Source of the DNA: Streptomyces albus subsp. albus
GTDB lineage: Bacteria; Actinomycetota; Actinomycetes; Streptomycetales; Streptomycetaceae
Reading direction: 5' to 3'
DNA: 64,000 bases
NCBI RefSeq assembly: GCF_000725885.1
Contig: NZ_JODR01000016.1
Span: 186,001-250,000, forward strand
Below are positions 9,801 to 16,311 of the stretch, piece after piece. The translations under genes were made by a program, and so were the position numbers. The stretch's first letter is position 1, and each line of letters begins with the position of its first letter. The notes beneath the pieces are model-generated. The model was not told the DNA's origin. It searched no databases and saw nothing but the letters and a program-made list of their open reading frames with translations.

Positions 9801-10217
9801 AGAGGTCGTTGCCCCCCAGCGCACCGCGTCGAGGAACGCGTCGAGCCGTGCCGGATCGTCGAACCCGCCGGAGCGGTCGGAGTCGTCGGAACGGTCGGAG
9901 CCGCCCGGAGACGGCAGCTTCTCCTGGTCGTGGACGAGAGGCTTGTGCTCCAACTCCCAGACCACGCGCAGCTCCTCGTCACGCGCGTCGTCCTCGATGG
10001 AAACCAGGGTGACCAGGTGGGGCGCCGCGGCGTTCGAGACGGCCCGGACGGGATCGGCGGCGGCGATGCTGGAACGCGTCACCTCGGCCACCGTCCACTG
10101 CCGGTTGCGGACGGTCACGAGCTGCCCTGGTGAGGGCGGTGGGGGTGAGGCTGATGGGGGTGAGGGCGGTCCGCCCTCGGCTTCTGGTGCTCCTGCCACG
10201 TCCGTCGACCGCGTCAC
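6819..10217 (-). CDS. SNF2/HepA-type DEAD-like helicase (DrmD-like)
   Basis: 1132 aa from the GTG at 10217, chosen because GGGAGG lies 8-9 nt before it; an ATG at 10355 would add 46 low-complexity residues. Superfamily 2 motifs are all visible: Walker A ADDVGLGKT (about residue 178), Walker B DEVH (about 292), SATPHNG (about 328), and in the second RecA lobe ATDTASEGINLQ (about 627) and the arginine-finger stretch QRNGRVDRHGQ (about 661). The long helical C-terminus is like that of HepA/RapA relatives used in phage defence. It is translationally coupled to the methylase, implying a defence or modification unit in which the ATPase moves DNA and the methylase marks self. A Ser/Asp/Pro-rich linker lies near residues 685-715. 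Confidence 0.88.
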   Translation of the reverse strand: MTRSTDVAGAPEAEGGPPSPPSASPPPPSPGQLVTVRNRQWTVAEVTRSSIAAADPVRAVSNAAAPHLVTLVSIEDDARDEELRVVWELEHKPLVHDQEKLPSPGGSDRSDDSDRSGGFDDPARLDAFLDAVRWGATTSADRTALQAPFRSGIELEDYQLDPVVRALSMPRTNLLIADDVGLGKTVEAGLVMQELMLRHRARSMLIVCPAGLTLQWQEEMRDKFGLDFRIVDSALLRELRRSRGLYTNPWTHYPRLIVSVDWLKRERPMRMLRELLPPVPEYPRVFDLLVIDEVHTCAPSGTGKYAVDSQRTAAVRTLAPHCEHRLFLSATPHNGFLESFTALLELLDNRRFARGVRPSREQLARVMVRRMKSDLPPRWDGRPRFPRRVPHALEVSYAEETRAAYEKLSSYARSRAAGAGGRAEQSAADFVTTLLKKRFLSSPKAFAETIDVHLETMTAKGKGLPSPSNGTPTRSAERVLRPLFEQVEETAETDEEHAEAAQRALTAVRGLTRPLSEQEAGWLRELSAWARSAARRPDAKFATFRAWLEDVVCPTGPAGGAEAWTDERVIVFTEYRDTQRWLYERLLAAQFPADRIALLFGGQRQDEREHVKTVFQEDPALSPVRILLATDTASEGINLQAHCHRLLHWEIPWNPNRLEQRNGRVDRHGQRADQVDVFHFVPEGWRTAGGDAPSGSAPAAPASGPDSVSDPASDPDSTHADGTLEDELHFLAVAARKTERIREDLGSAGEVIAAQVEQKMLGRRSDWTTAEAEIRKRASRAALKVERDHARELEKLVGALAESRETLHLTPATVERVVRTALHLAHRKDLTAVPDPAVSPRGDGSGAARCFRLPELPGAWAHARNEGLHHPLTGRERPVVFDEAEARGRTDVVLLHLGHRLVQMCLRLLRAELWSGGQEARLSRVTAKTVPDTVLRTPAVVAHGRVVISGSGGTRLHEEIITAGGRLSEGKLEQARQREIDTWLGAAVDQLPSQQVRSRLTELWPRLEERLSRALRNRASTRFRSLETLLAKRCEEEVEGVRAVLADLERSIRERLDDTTYWEQGSLFDIDDERRQLHADREALTERLRALPQLVESETEALRRRWADPTPRWFPVAVTFLVPHSLARGGRL

Positions 10218-10617
10218 CCCGGCGCCCTCCCCTGGTGCCCCGATGCCTCTTCTTCGCCTGAACGAGCTCTGTGTGCTCAGCGGCTCTTTCGGCGGCTGCT
10301 GCGCTACCGTCCCGCCCATACCCCCCGAATGCCCTGTGACCGGGCACATGATCACTCTGCCACGGAGGGTGAGGCATATCCAGACGCGGCGTCAGATTGC
10401 GCCTGGGGAACGCTGATCGGGAAGATGCGAACCTGGGCCGGCCCGCACATGACGATCAGATCCTCATTGCGGCTCGGCTGCGCTTCCGCACGGCGATTGA
10501 GGGCGATTGAGGAGAGGAGGCCGGCGCCTCTCCGATGTACTGTCCGGTCGGTAGGTGCGGGGCATCGATCACGCGGCGGGGAAGCGGCACACGGCGGGTA
10601 TCTGGTGCCGGGAACTG
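10218..10617. other. 400-bp gap upstream of the helicase gene, no gene seen
   Basis: Reading frames here are short or shadows of each other and none has a convincing start site or family pattern. The stretch must hold the promoter of the helicase-methylase operon, but I see no clear -35/-10 pair. It contains a short GGGCGATTGAGGA-type direct repeat around 10493-10515 (GGCGATTGAGG twice). Confidence 0.5.
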
Positions 10618-11220
10618 TCAGGCGGGGTAGCGCGGCAGGCCGTCCGTGGAGATCGTCCACTCACCGATGGTGATGTCCTCGCCGTAGACGAAGTCCTTGC
10701 GGGTGGCGTAACCGGGGGCCCTGCGGGGTCGTGTGGATGTCGGAGAGCACCGTGCCCTCGCCGGTGCGCGGGTCGGAAATGACGTAGACCGGGATGCCGA
10801 GGAGCGGGTAGTCGCGCGTTTTGCTGGTCCAGTCGTTGTCCGGGTTGGAACGGGAGACGACCTCGATCGCGGCGAGGAGGGCGCGCGGGTCGAAGGCGCC
10901 CTCGACCTCCATGTCCGCCTCGGCGATGACCATGATGTCCGGGTGACGGAGGATGCCCTGCTGAGGGTCCTCGACGTCAGGTGTGCCGGTGTGGGCGAGC
11001 AACCCCTCCGGCATGACCTTCTCCAACCGCCGGCTGACCCGCGCCGCCGTCAACTCGTGCGGTCCCCCCCCGGCGACGCCAGGTCGTGCACGAGTCCTTC
11101 TTCGGTGATCTCCAGCTTCCCCGGCACCCTGCCCCGGACCTGCTCGACGATGCCGCGCATGGCCCGGTACTGGAAGGAAACGTGCTCGGCAGGCCGGCCG
11201 CGGTGCGGAGTGATCGCCAC
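10618..11220 (-). pseudogene. Uma2-family (DUF820) endonuclease-like gene with two frameshifts
   Basis: Three pieces in different frames join into one Uma2-like protein. Piece one starts at a GTG (11220, AGGAG 8 nt upstream) and ends VHDLASPG. Piece two resumes as PHELTAARVSRRLEKVMPEG and holds the family core (HPDIMVIAEADMEVEG, then LLAAIEVVSRSNPDNDW with the PD-(D/E)XK-like E). Piece three ends YATRKDFVYGEDITIGEW to the TGA at 10618. The first break falls in a run of eight C (11064-11071): one base fewer restores the frame. The second is near 10710, also one base too many. Uma2 proteins are abundant in Streptomyces and of uncertain role. Either real decay or sequencing error in homopolymers. 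Confidence 0.8.
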
Positions 11221-11376
11221 GGGGCTCGCTCCTCTCAGCGGCTGGGCGGCGGGCTGGTCACCGTTGGCTTGATGGCATGTTCCCCGCAAGACACTTCCCT
11301 CCATCGCCGTGGCCGGTTCGATTCGCGCAAGGCGAAGCGAGCATGCGTCAGAGAAGGAGGCGAAGCCCTCCGGGGG

Positions 11377-11662
11377 CTACGACGCGTCGGAAACGCGCAG
11401 GCGGCGTGCGGTCTCGATATCCCTTTGCAGGGCGCTGAGCTGAGGGAGCTCACAGTCAGCATCCAGAACGACTACGTGCAGTTCATCACCGATCCGGGGC
11501 GGAGGAACGGTCTCGTCCCACCATGAGGGGTGCTTCACCTGGTCGACGAAACCTGCGTCACCGTCCATGTCCACCTTCGCCCCCCACGGAAGCCACCCCG
11601 ACCACCTCAGCGGTCAGTTCCTGATGGTTGTGGAACGTCGTTTCGGTCTCCGTGCACTCCAC
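11377..11662 (-). pseudogene. small unknown protein, frameshifted
   Basis: Two frames join into one protein of about 95 aa. From a GTG at 11662: ECTETETTFHNHQELTAEV and VGVASVG; then, after dropping one base in a run of six C (11580-11585), AKVDMDGDAGFVDQVKHPSW followed by WDETVPPPRIGDELHVVVLD and a C-terminal helix ending SDAS. The sentence-like continuity across the break supports one original gene. I do not recognise a characterised family. It shares the same kind of +1 homopolymer lesion as the neighbouring Uma2 gene. Confidence 0.55.
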
Positions 11663-11903
11663 TCGGCTTCACCCATGTGTCGTTCCGACCTGCCGATCAT
11701 CTCCGCGGGCATATCGAACTTCGGGCGTGGTGTTCCGTTGGGCACCATTGGAGTCATGGCAACCGGGATTCGAGGGCGGCGGCACCTTCCTCCGCTTTTG
11801 CGTGCGTGGTGAGCAGTTCGCGCGGAGGTGAACATCGCGGCTGAAATGGTTAGGTGTGCTCGGCGCATTCCTCTGCGCCTCTCTCACGATCCAAGGGGTT
11901 CGA

Positions 11904-12314
11904 TCAACGATGAGGCGTATAAGGGCGAGTGTCTGTTTTTCTTTTCCTGTCGGGTGAGAGCCTTTCCCAACGCTGCGCGGCCTGGTCCCATGGGACCCCT
12001 GTGAGGAGTGAGGCGAACTTGATAGCCTCTTCCCAACTGATCGGGTGTTTCAACCTGTAAGCTTTTTCCCTGTTCTTCGAGGAATGTATCGCAACGAAGT
12101 ATTGGTCCGCGTGCCCTTTTGAGCCTTCCAGTTCCCATGCCGCGGGGATGAAAGTGATGGTTGCTCGGTCGGCCAACGGTAGGCGTGTTGCCGTCACGGC
12201 CGGCTGGTTATCCTCTTGGCAGGTCAACTGCTCCTCGCTCGGCTCAGCGCCACCTTCCAGGAAGATCTCCCACAGGTGCGCATCTTCGCATTGCATCCGC
12301 CACCAAGCACCCAT
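11904..12314 (-). CDS. hypothetical protein, possible orphan immunity protein
   Basis: 136 aa, start ATG at 12314 with GGAAG eight bases upstream. No signal peptide or membrane segment. Acidic N-terminal half (CEDAHLWEIFLEGGAEPSEE) and an alpha/beta pattern with a WEEAIKFASLLTGVPWDQAA helix near the C-terminus. Base composition is lower in G+C than the flanking housekeeping DNA, like the rest of the toxin island. Its position behind the Rhs cassettes, on the same strand and without a toxin of its own, suggests a stored immunity gene, but no family assignment is possible. Confidence 0.65.
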   Translation of the reverse strand: MGAWWRMQCEDAHLWEIFLEGGAEPSEEQLTCQEDNQPAVTATRLPLADRATITFIPAAWELEGSKGHADQYFVAIHSSKNREKAYRLKHPISWEEAIKFASLLTGVPWDQAAQRWERLSPDRKRKTDTRPYTPHR

Positions 12315-12537
12315 TCGATTTCTTCCGTTCCAACTTGAGAGTGGGCAGGGCTACAACTGCAGTCTGACGGCCTCTACTGCCCAGCGTGGAGATGGCCACC
12401 CGCTGCCGGTGCCGCTCACCTACCTCCGGGGTGTCCAGGGCGGCCCCGGGCCTCGTCTGACCTTCCGAAGCGGCGCTTGGGCGGCGTTTCTTCCTCCTAA
12501 GGCGGCCTCGGGCAGCTGATGCCGACTCCCAGTCTGG

Positions 12538-13074
12538 TCAGGGGAGCAGCGAGCCAGAGGGCGGGACAGGGGAATCTTGTAGTACTTCGATGCAGACTCC
12601 GAGAGTGGGGTCAGGCGCGGCGATGCGGGCTTTGGCTCGGCTCTCGGGGAAGAGGGCCGAGATCTTGGCGTTCCACGGCTCGATGAGTGATTCGGCGAGG
12701 GTGAGTTGTACCTGCTCGTCCGAATCCTGAGAGCCACGCCAGGAGGAGAAGATGTTGCCGATCTCGAAGTAATTGAAGCTGGCGACGAGCCTGCTCCAAC
12801 CTGATTGGTCCTTCACCCCACCGCTGGCGCAGACTGCCCGCAGCCGCCGTTTGATCTCTTCCTCCCCTGCGCCGTACAGATCGACGAAGACCGCTCCCGC
12901 GACCTCGATCATGGCCGGCCAGAAGAGCCACCTGTAGGGGATCGCTTCGGTGACGCTTCCGATCTCTGCAAGGGCTTGCGGCATCGTCTCGGCCTCAAGC
13001 TCCGGGATGGCGGCGCGTAGCACGGCCAACGGGTCCTGGGCGGGTTCGTCTTCCGCTGGTGAGTCAAGAGCCAA
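12538..13074 (-). CDS. hypothetical protein, possible orphan immunity protein with a fused tail
   Basis: 178 aa, helical, cytoplasmic-looking. Residues 1-160 are unique (landmarks IPELEAETMPQALAEIG, IPYRWLFWPAMIEVAG, FNYFEIGNIFSSW). The last 17 residues (IEVLQDSPVPPSGSLLP) repeat the opening of the neighbouring small gene at 13193-13450 (IEVLQDSPILPSGSLFA), and the DNA is repeated too. The simplest reading is that recombination truncated a second copy of that small gene and joined it to this reading frame. Function unknown; immunity role inferred only from position. Confidence 0.6.
   Translation of the reverse strand: MALDSPAEDEPAQDPLAVLRAAIPELEAETMPQALAEIGSVTEAIPYRWLFWPAMIEVAGAVFVDLYGAGEEEIKRRLRAVCASGGVKDQSGWSRLVASFNYFEIGNIFSSWRGSQDSDEQVQLTLAESLIEPWNAKISALFPESRAKARIAAPDPTLGVCIEVLQDSPVPPSGSLLP
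12548..12591. repeat. 44-bp imperfect direct repeat, copy A
   Basis: Matches 13353-13396 with about six mismatches. Both copies encode the IEVLQDSP-PSGSL segment on the minus strand. Marks a past duplication or recombination joint inside the immunity-gene string. Confidence 0.7.
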
Positions 13075-13192
13075 AGGGAGGGTCCTGTCTGAGGGCGCGT
13101 ATCCGGAGCTGTTTTTTCTGAGCAGTAGACCAGATGTTTGATGCCACTGTGAGGCTTCCCCGCCGGGCGGAAGTGGCTACTTGCGCGACTTG

Positions 13193-13450
13193 CTAGTGGA
13201 TGAGCCCCTTGTTCATGTATTCGAGTACCTCCTCGGAGGAGAGCAGACGACAAGTTCCCGTCCTCATGTCGACTTTGATGGGCATATTGCCCCCGAGGCG
13301 TTGCTTCTCATCCCCATGGTCGAGGTATGCGATGGTGTCGTAAAGGGCGAACAGTGAGCCAGAGGGCAAGATAGGGGAATCCTGCAGTACTTCGATCACT
13401 CGAGAGCGGACCCCCTCCTGCAGCGCTGATCCGATACGTGAGACTCTCAA
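13193..13450 (-). CDS. small hypothetical protein, probable immunity-type
   Basis: Up to 85 aa if read from the TTG at 13450 (TTGA overlap with the upstream immunity gene); a GTG at 13399 preceded by AGGAGG gives 68 aa and begins directly at the conserved IEVLQDSP segment, so the start is uncertain. The body is a small beta-rich domain: SGSLFALYDTIAYLDHGDE, IKVDMRTGTCRLLSSEEV, ending LEYMNKGLIH. Lower G+C than flanking DNA. It lies directly behind the toxin/immunity pair at 13447-14527 and may be an immunity relic of an earlier cassette. Confidence 0.6.
   Translation of the reverse strand: MRVSRIGSALQEGVRSRVIEVLQDSPILPSGSLFALYDTIAYLDHGDEKQRLGGNMPIKVDMRTGTCRLLSSEEVLEYMNKGLIH
13353..13396. repeat. 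44-bp imperfect direct repeat, copy B
   Basis: Partner of 12548-12591. Here the repeated codons open a longer reading frame, so this is more likely the parental copy. Confidence 0.7.
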
Positions 13451-13818
13451 AAACGATTTTCAGCGGGCCATTTTTCGATGCCCCCGTTCCACGGAAGAAG
13501 CGCTTCGAAGTCACAAGAGGCCACCGCTGGCGTCCGGTGTTCCCAGAGATAAGTCAGAATCTCACTGATCTTCGCGACGTAATCCTCCCAGGTTGCTTGC
13601 GTCTCTTTCTCAAGCTCGATGAGGACTGGCCAGGTTACGAAGTCACCCGATTCGAGTTTCCTGTCCGGGTTTTGGAGCACATCCATTGTCAGCGTGCTGA
13701 GGTTTGCGGTCTTCCTCTCGAAAGTGCCGCCGGTTGCCTCCTCCAGCAGTTCCACGACTGTTGACGTGGTCTGGCTGCTGACGAAGATTTTGCAATAATC
13801 GTCGTAAGTGTTCTCCAT
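13447..13818 (-). CDS. immunity protein for the orphan Rhs-tip toxin
   Basis: 123 aa, start ATG at 13818, one base after the toxin stop codon (TAG at 13820-13822), so the two are translated together. Small acidic cytoplasmic protein without signal peptide; helical N-terminus (TSTVVELLEEATGG), a strand pair (LSTLTMDVLQNPDRKLE) and a long helix (WEDYVAKISEILTYLWEH). Immediate position behind an Rhs toxin tip is the defining context of an immunity gene in polymorphic toxin systems. The specific immunity family is not recognised. Confidence 0.75.
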   Translation of the reverse strand: MENTYDDYCKIFVSSQTTSTVVELLEEATGGTFERKTANLSTLTMDVLQNPDRKLESGDFVTWPVLIELEKETQATWEDYVAKISEILTYLWEHRTPAVASCDFEALLPWNGGIEKWPAENRF

Positions 13819-13819
13819 G

Positions 13820-14527
13820 CTATGGCACCTTAATGAAGGGTGGGTTGTCGAAGGGGCCTCCACGGCGGATGACAGAAATGTCAACATCCATTCCGAGGTG
13901 CGCTTCCAGGGCCTTTCGCAGGGATCGCAGGCCAGCTTCACCGGACTGAATCTTACCCGTTTCGATAGCCCAGTTCATCGTGCGCTCTTTCGCACTCCCG
14001 GGGTTTGGGTTCCCAAAGCGTTCAGAGATGATTTCGTCGAATTTCTGAGGAGATACTCGAATGGCGAGATCAATGTCGGAAGTGGGCTTCGCTGTACCGG
14101 CTGCCCGGCTTCCTTGGACCACGATGTCATCGCCTAGATGGCGCGCCCTTTCGCGTACCATCTGGCTCATCTCTTCGAACTTCTCTTGCGTCAGCCCTTG
14201 TGGAGGGCCTTCCAAATAATCATCGGGGCTTAGTCCACACGGGTCCGATACGACAGTTGGATTTTCGACGTATCGTTTCGGATTGGGAGCAGGGGTCAAG
14301 CCCAGGGGATCAGCGGTCAGATAGCCAGCGGTCTCCGGGTCGTAGTACCGGAAGTAGTTGTAATGCAGGCGCGTTTCCGGGTCGTAGTACTGGCCCGGAA
14401 AGCGGAGAGGCGTGTAGGCCGTGCTGGCTGTGTGCCCATGCGGTGTTTCGCCAGCCGGCGGTCCAGGGGTCGTAAGAAGTTTTTGAAAGCTCAAAGGTGT
14501 CGGGACACGCTTCCGGGGCGAGGCCAA
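13820..14527 (-). CDS. orphan Rhs C-terminal tip with nucleotidyltransferase-like toxin domain
   Basis: 235 aa. The first 35 residues are junction sequence. Residues 35-100 are the end of an Rhs core (YTPLRFPGQYYDPETRLHYN, YFRYYDPETAGYLTADPLGL). Residues about 110-235 form the tip domain with G-S-R-A-A-G-T and SDIDLAIR, the helix and acidic pair of the DNA polymerase beta-type nucleotidyltransferase fold, as in minimal nucleotidyltransferases and some toxins. It has no shell, signal or delivery part, so it is a silent cassette that could replace the tip of the nearby Rhs gene by recombination in the shared 99-bp tract. Immunity gene follows at once. Whether this short form is expressed is unclear. 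Confidence 0.75.
   Translation of the reverse strand: MASPRKRVPTPLSFQKLLTTPGPPAGETPHGHTASTAYTPLRFPGQYYDPETRLHYNYFRYYDPETAGYLTADPLGLTPAPNPKRYVENPTVVSDPCGLSPDDYLEGPPQGLTQEKFEEMSQMVRERARHLGDDIVVQGSRAAGTAKPTSDIDLAIRVSPQKFDEIISERFGNPNPGSAKERTMNWAIETGKIQSGEAGLRSLRKALEAHLGMDVDISVIRRGGPFDNPPFIKVP
14337..14435. repeat. 99-bp perfect direct repeat, orphan-cassette copy
   Basis: Identical base for base to 16044-16142. Encodes the end of the Rhs core on the minus strand. Flanking similarity continues at protein level on the toxin side (YLTADPLGLTPAPNP versus YLTSDPLGLTAAPNP) but stops abruptly on the shell side. Confidence 0.92.
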
Positions 14528-14620
14528 GGTAATCGACCCACGTATGAGGATTGGGGACGTAGTGCTCGAATGCGAAGACGGGGCGATCCCAAGAGGGTCC
14601 TACGTTGTATACCGCGCAGT
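14436..14620 (-). pseudogene. remnant of a second Rhs-type tip junction
   Basis: A stop-free minus frame without a start reads AVYNVGPSWDRPVFAFEHY, then VPNPHTWVDYLGLAPEACPD, then TFELSKTSYDPWTAGWRNT, before running into the 99-bp repeat out of frame. PNPHTWVDYLGL is the motif that closes an Rhs core, so this looks like debris of another toxin tip joined to the orphan cassette. No function expected. Confidence 0.4.
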
Positions 14621-14782
14621 TGCGAAGCGTGACGCTTCAGGTGATGCCGACGGTCTCTCAGGAGCCCAGCGCATGGGTTAATCGAGTTGCTGAAGCGTGG
14701 GTAGGGATGGATTGACGATGATGACGGGACCTCTCTCAGTCTGACCTTCGTCGGTTTCACTCGGAAAGCGCTTACCGCCTGA

Positions 14783-15532
14783 TCAGTCGGCAATCCAGTC
14801 ACTGTGAAATTGTGTGAGACTCGCGATCATCGCATCTCGCCGGGGATCACGAGGTAGCGATTTCATCCTTTCCAGAAGGGTCACGAAGTTTTGTGTGGCC
14901 AACTGATCGCCATCTTGGATGGCCGATATGTTGGGCTCACTCATGGCAAGCGAATATTCTCGGTACTCCAGGCTGAGCTGTCTTGACGTTTCTGCCTCGA
15001 CCTGTGCTGGTCCCCCGGACACATGCAGAATGGGTGATTCCAGAATCCAGCCGACCAGTCGATTTTGGGTGAAAATTAGGTCGAGATCCTGCGCTACCCT
15101 CAGGCGTGTTGCCTGTGGGTCGGCTGCTTGCTCAGCATAGGCGCAAATCAGGAATGTACCGTCGTCATTCACCCATTTTACTTTTGCCGGAGTCACAGAA
15201 AAATCGCGTGTCGTCTCACTCGCGAGTCGACCATTGGTGACGGGGACATCCAGCCAAGATGCAACCTGTTTCGGATCCGTCGGGATATGCTCCGGCGTGT
15301 GCAGGGTGAGACCGCAGAGCGTACGGTCTGTCGTGGAGAATCGGAACTCGTCGCTGGATTCCCACAGCCAGTCGGTGCTTCCGAAAGTCTCCCGCAGCAG
15401 ACGCTCGTGTGTCTCATGGTCGTGGTGCGGAGAAGCTTGGACGATGAGCCCAGTAAGTGAGTACGAAGGGTCGAAGCGCAGAGAGCCCGCGGTCAGGCTT
15501 ACTTGCACCTCAGGCTTTATTTCCAGTGACAC
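14783..15532 (-). CDS. probable immunity protein for the Rhs-encoded toxin
   Basis: 249 aa, start ATG at 15532, six bases after the toxin-tip stop. No signal peptide or membrane segment; mixed alpha/beta, acidic, with landmarks FGSTDWLWESSDEFRFSTTD, LCGLTLHTPEHIPTDP and a C-terminal helix ending FHSDWIAD. Family not recognised. It is larger than most immunity proteins, but tight spacing behind a toxin tip and low G+C favour that role. It would protect against the tip encoded at 15539-16155. Confidence 0.7.
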   Translation of the reverse strand: MSLEIKPEVQVSLTAGSLRFDPSYSLTGLIVQASPHHDHETHERLLRETFGSTDWLWESSDEFRFSTTDRTLCGLTLHTPEHIPTDPKQVASWLDVPVTNGRLASETTRDFSVTPAKVKWVNDDGTFLICAYAEQAADPQATRLRVAQDLDLIFTQNRLVGWILESPILHVSGGPAQVEAETSRQLSLEYREYSLAMSEPNISAIQDGDQLATQNFVTLLERMKSLPRDPRRDAMIASLTQFHSDWIAD

Positions 15533-15538
15533 CGATTA

Positions 15539-16155
15539 CTACCTAACTTGTTCAGATGGCGGCAGTTTTCCGCCTCCAGGCGTGGGTATTTCACCATTGA
15601 TTATCTGCTCTCTGGTGACGGGAGGGCCCGGATCGGTGGGTGAGCCGCCCAGGGCGGCGGCTCCACTTTCATTCCTGGGCCCTGAGGGGCCGTAGCTGGT
15701 CACGATGTTCCCTCCTGCGCTCCCCTTGCTTTCCATGACTACCACATCTTCGCCTTGATGGAAGATGAGACGCTCCGCGCCTCCTTGCGATATATACACT
15801 CCGTCAGGATTGGCGATGATTTCCATCTCGCGCTCCGGTGTCAGGTGCCCGTGGTAATTTCCGGCTAGCCTGCGTCCCCCACCCGAAGCCCTTTCCATCT
15901 CCCGATCCACGATCTTCTTGACTTTTTTGCAGTTGTAGAGGCCCAGGGGGTCTGTCCACAAATGGGGGCTGTCGACATAGGTCACTGGGTTGGGTGCTGC
16001 TGTCAGCCCTAGAGGGTCTGACGTCAGGTATCGACCAGTGGCTGGGTCGTAGTACCGGAAGTAGTTGTAATGCAGGCGCGTTTCCGGGTCGTAGTACTGG
16101 CCCGGAAAGCGGAGAGGCGTGTAGGCCGTGCTGGCTGTGTGCGTTCCGTGGGGGT
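15539..16155 (-). pseudogene. Rhs core end and toxin tip, out of frame with its shell
   Basis: Begins with the end of the Rhs core (HTASTAYTPLRFPGQYYDPE, YFRYYDPATGRYLTSDPLGL), then NPVTYVDSPHLWTDPLGLY, then a tip domain of about 120 aa. The tip has YHGHLTPEREMEIIANPDGV, YISQGG, LIFHQGEDVVVMESKG and GGNIVTSYGPSG, a pattern like the BECR-fold RNase toxins (RelE/barnase/EndoU-like); that assignment is inference. There is no start codon of its own in a plausible place, and the preceding shell reads in another frame and also hits a stop at 16312. As assembled, the toxin is not made as part of Rhs. Confidence 0.7.
16044..16142. repeat. 99-bp perfect direct repeat, main Rhs copy
   Basis: Identical to 14337-14435, 1,707 bp away in the same orientation. 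Crossing over between the two would delete the present toxin tip plus its immunity gene and put the orphan tip behind the Rhs shell. Confidence 0.92.
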
Positions 16156-16311
16156 GCCCACCAGGTCGGTGACTATCGCGTAGAAGCGGGAGTCTATTTC
16201 CTGCTGGGTCGTCTCGTCGGTGAGGCGTTCCGTCTGGGTGAGGGGGGTGAAGCCCTTGTGGTCCCAGGTGAGCGTGACCGGGTGGGGGAGGTCGGGCGCC
16301 AGTGTCGTCTG

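Noticed and set aside
7740..10133. 797-codon open frame opposite the helicase
   Set aside because: Antisense shadow; helicase motifs I, II, III and VI read clearly on the minus strand.
11306..11322. GGTTCGATTC, a tRNA T-loop-like string that could mark a tRNA or att site
   Set aside because: Flanking bases do not form the 5-bp T stem and no acceptor or anticodon arm is present.
11614..11868. 84-codon minus-strand frame (and overlapping frames) in the gap after 11663
   Set aside because: Arg/Pro-rich, no ribosome site, and it competes with the better-supported frameshifted small gene.
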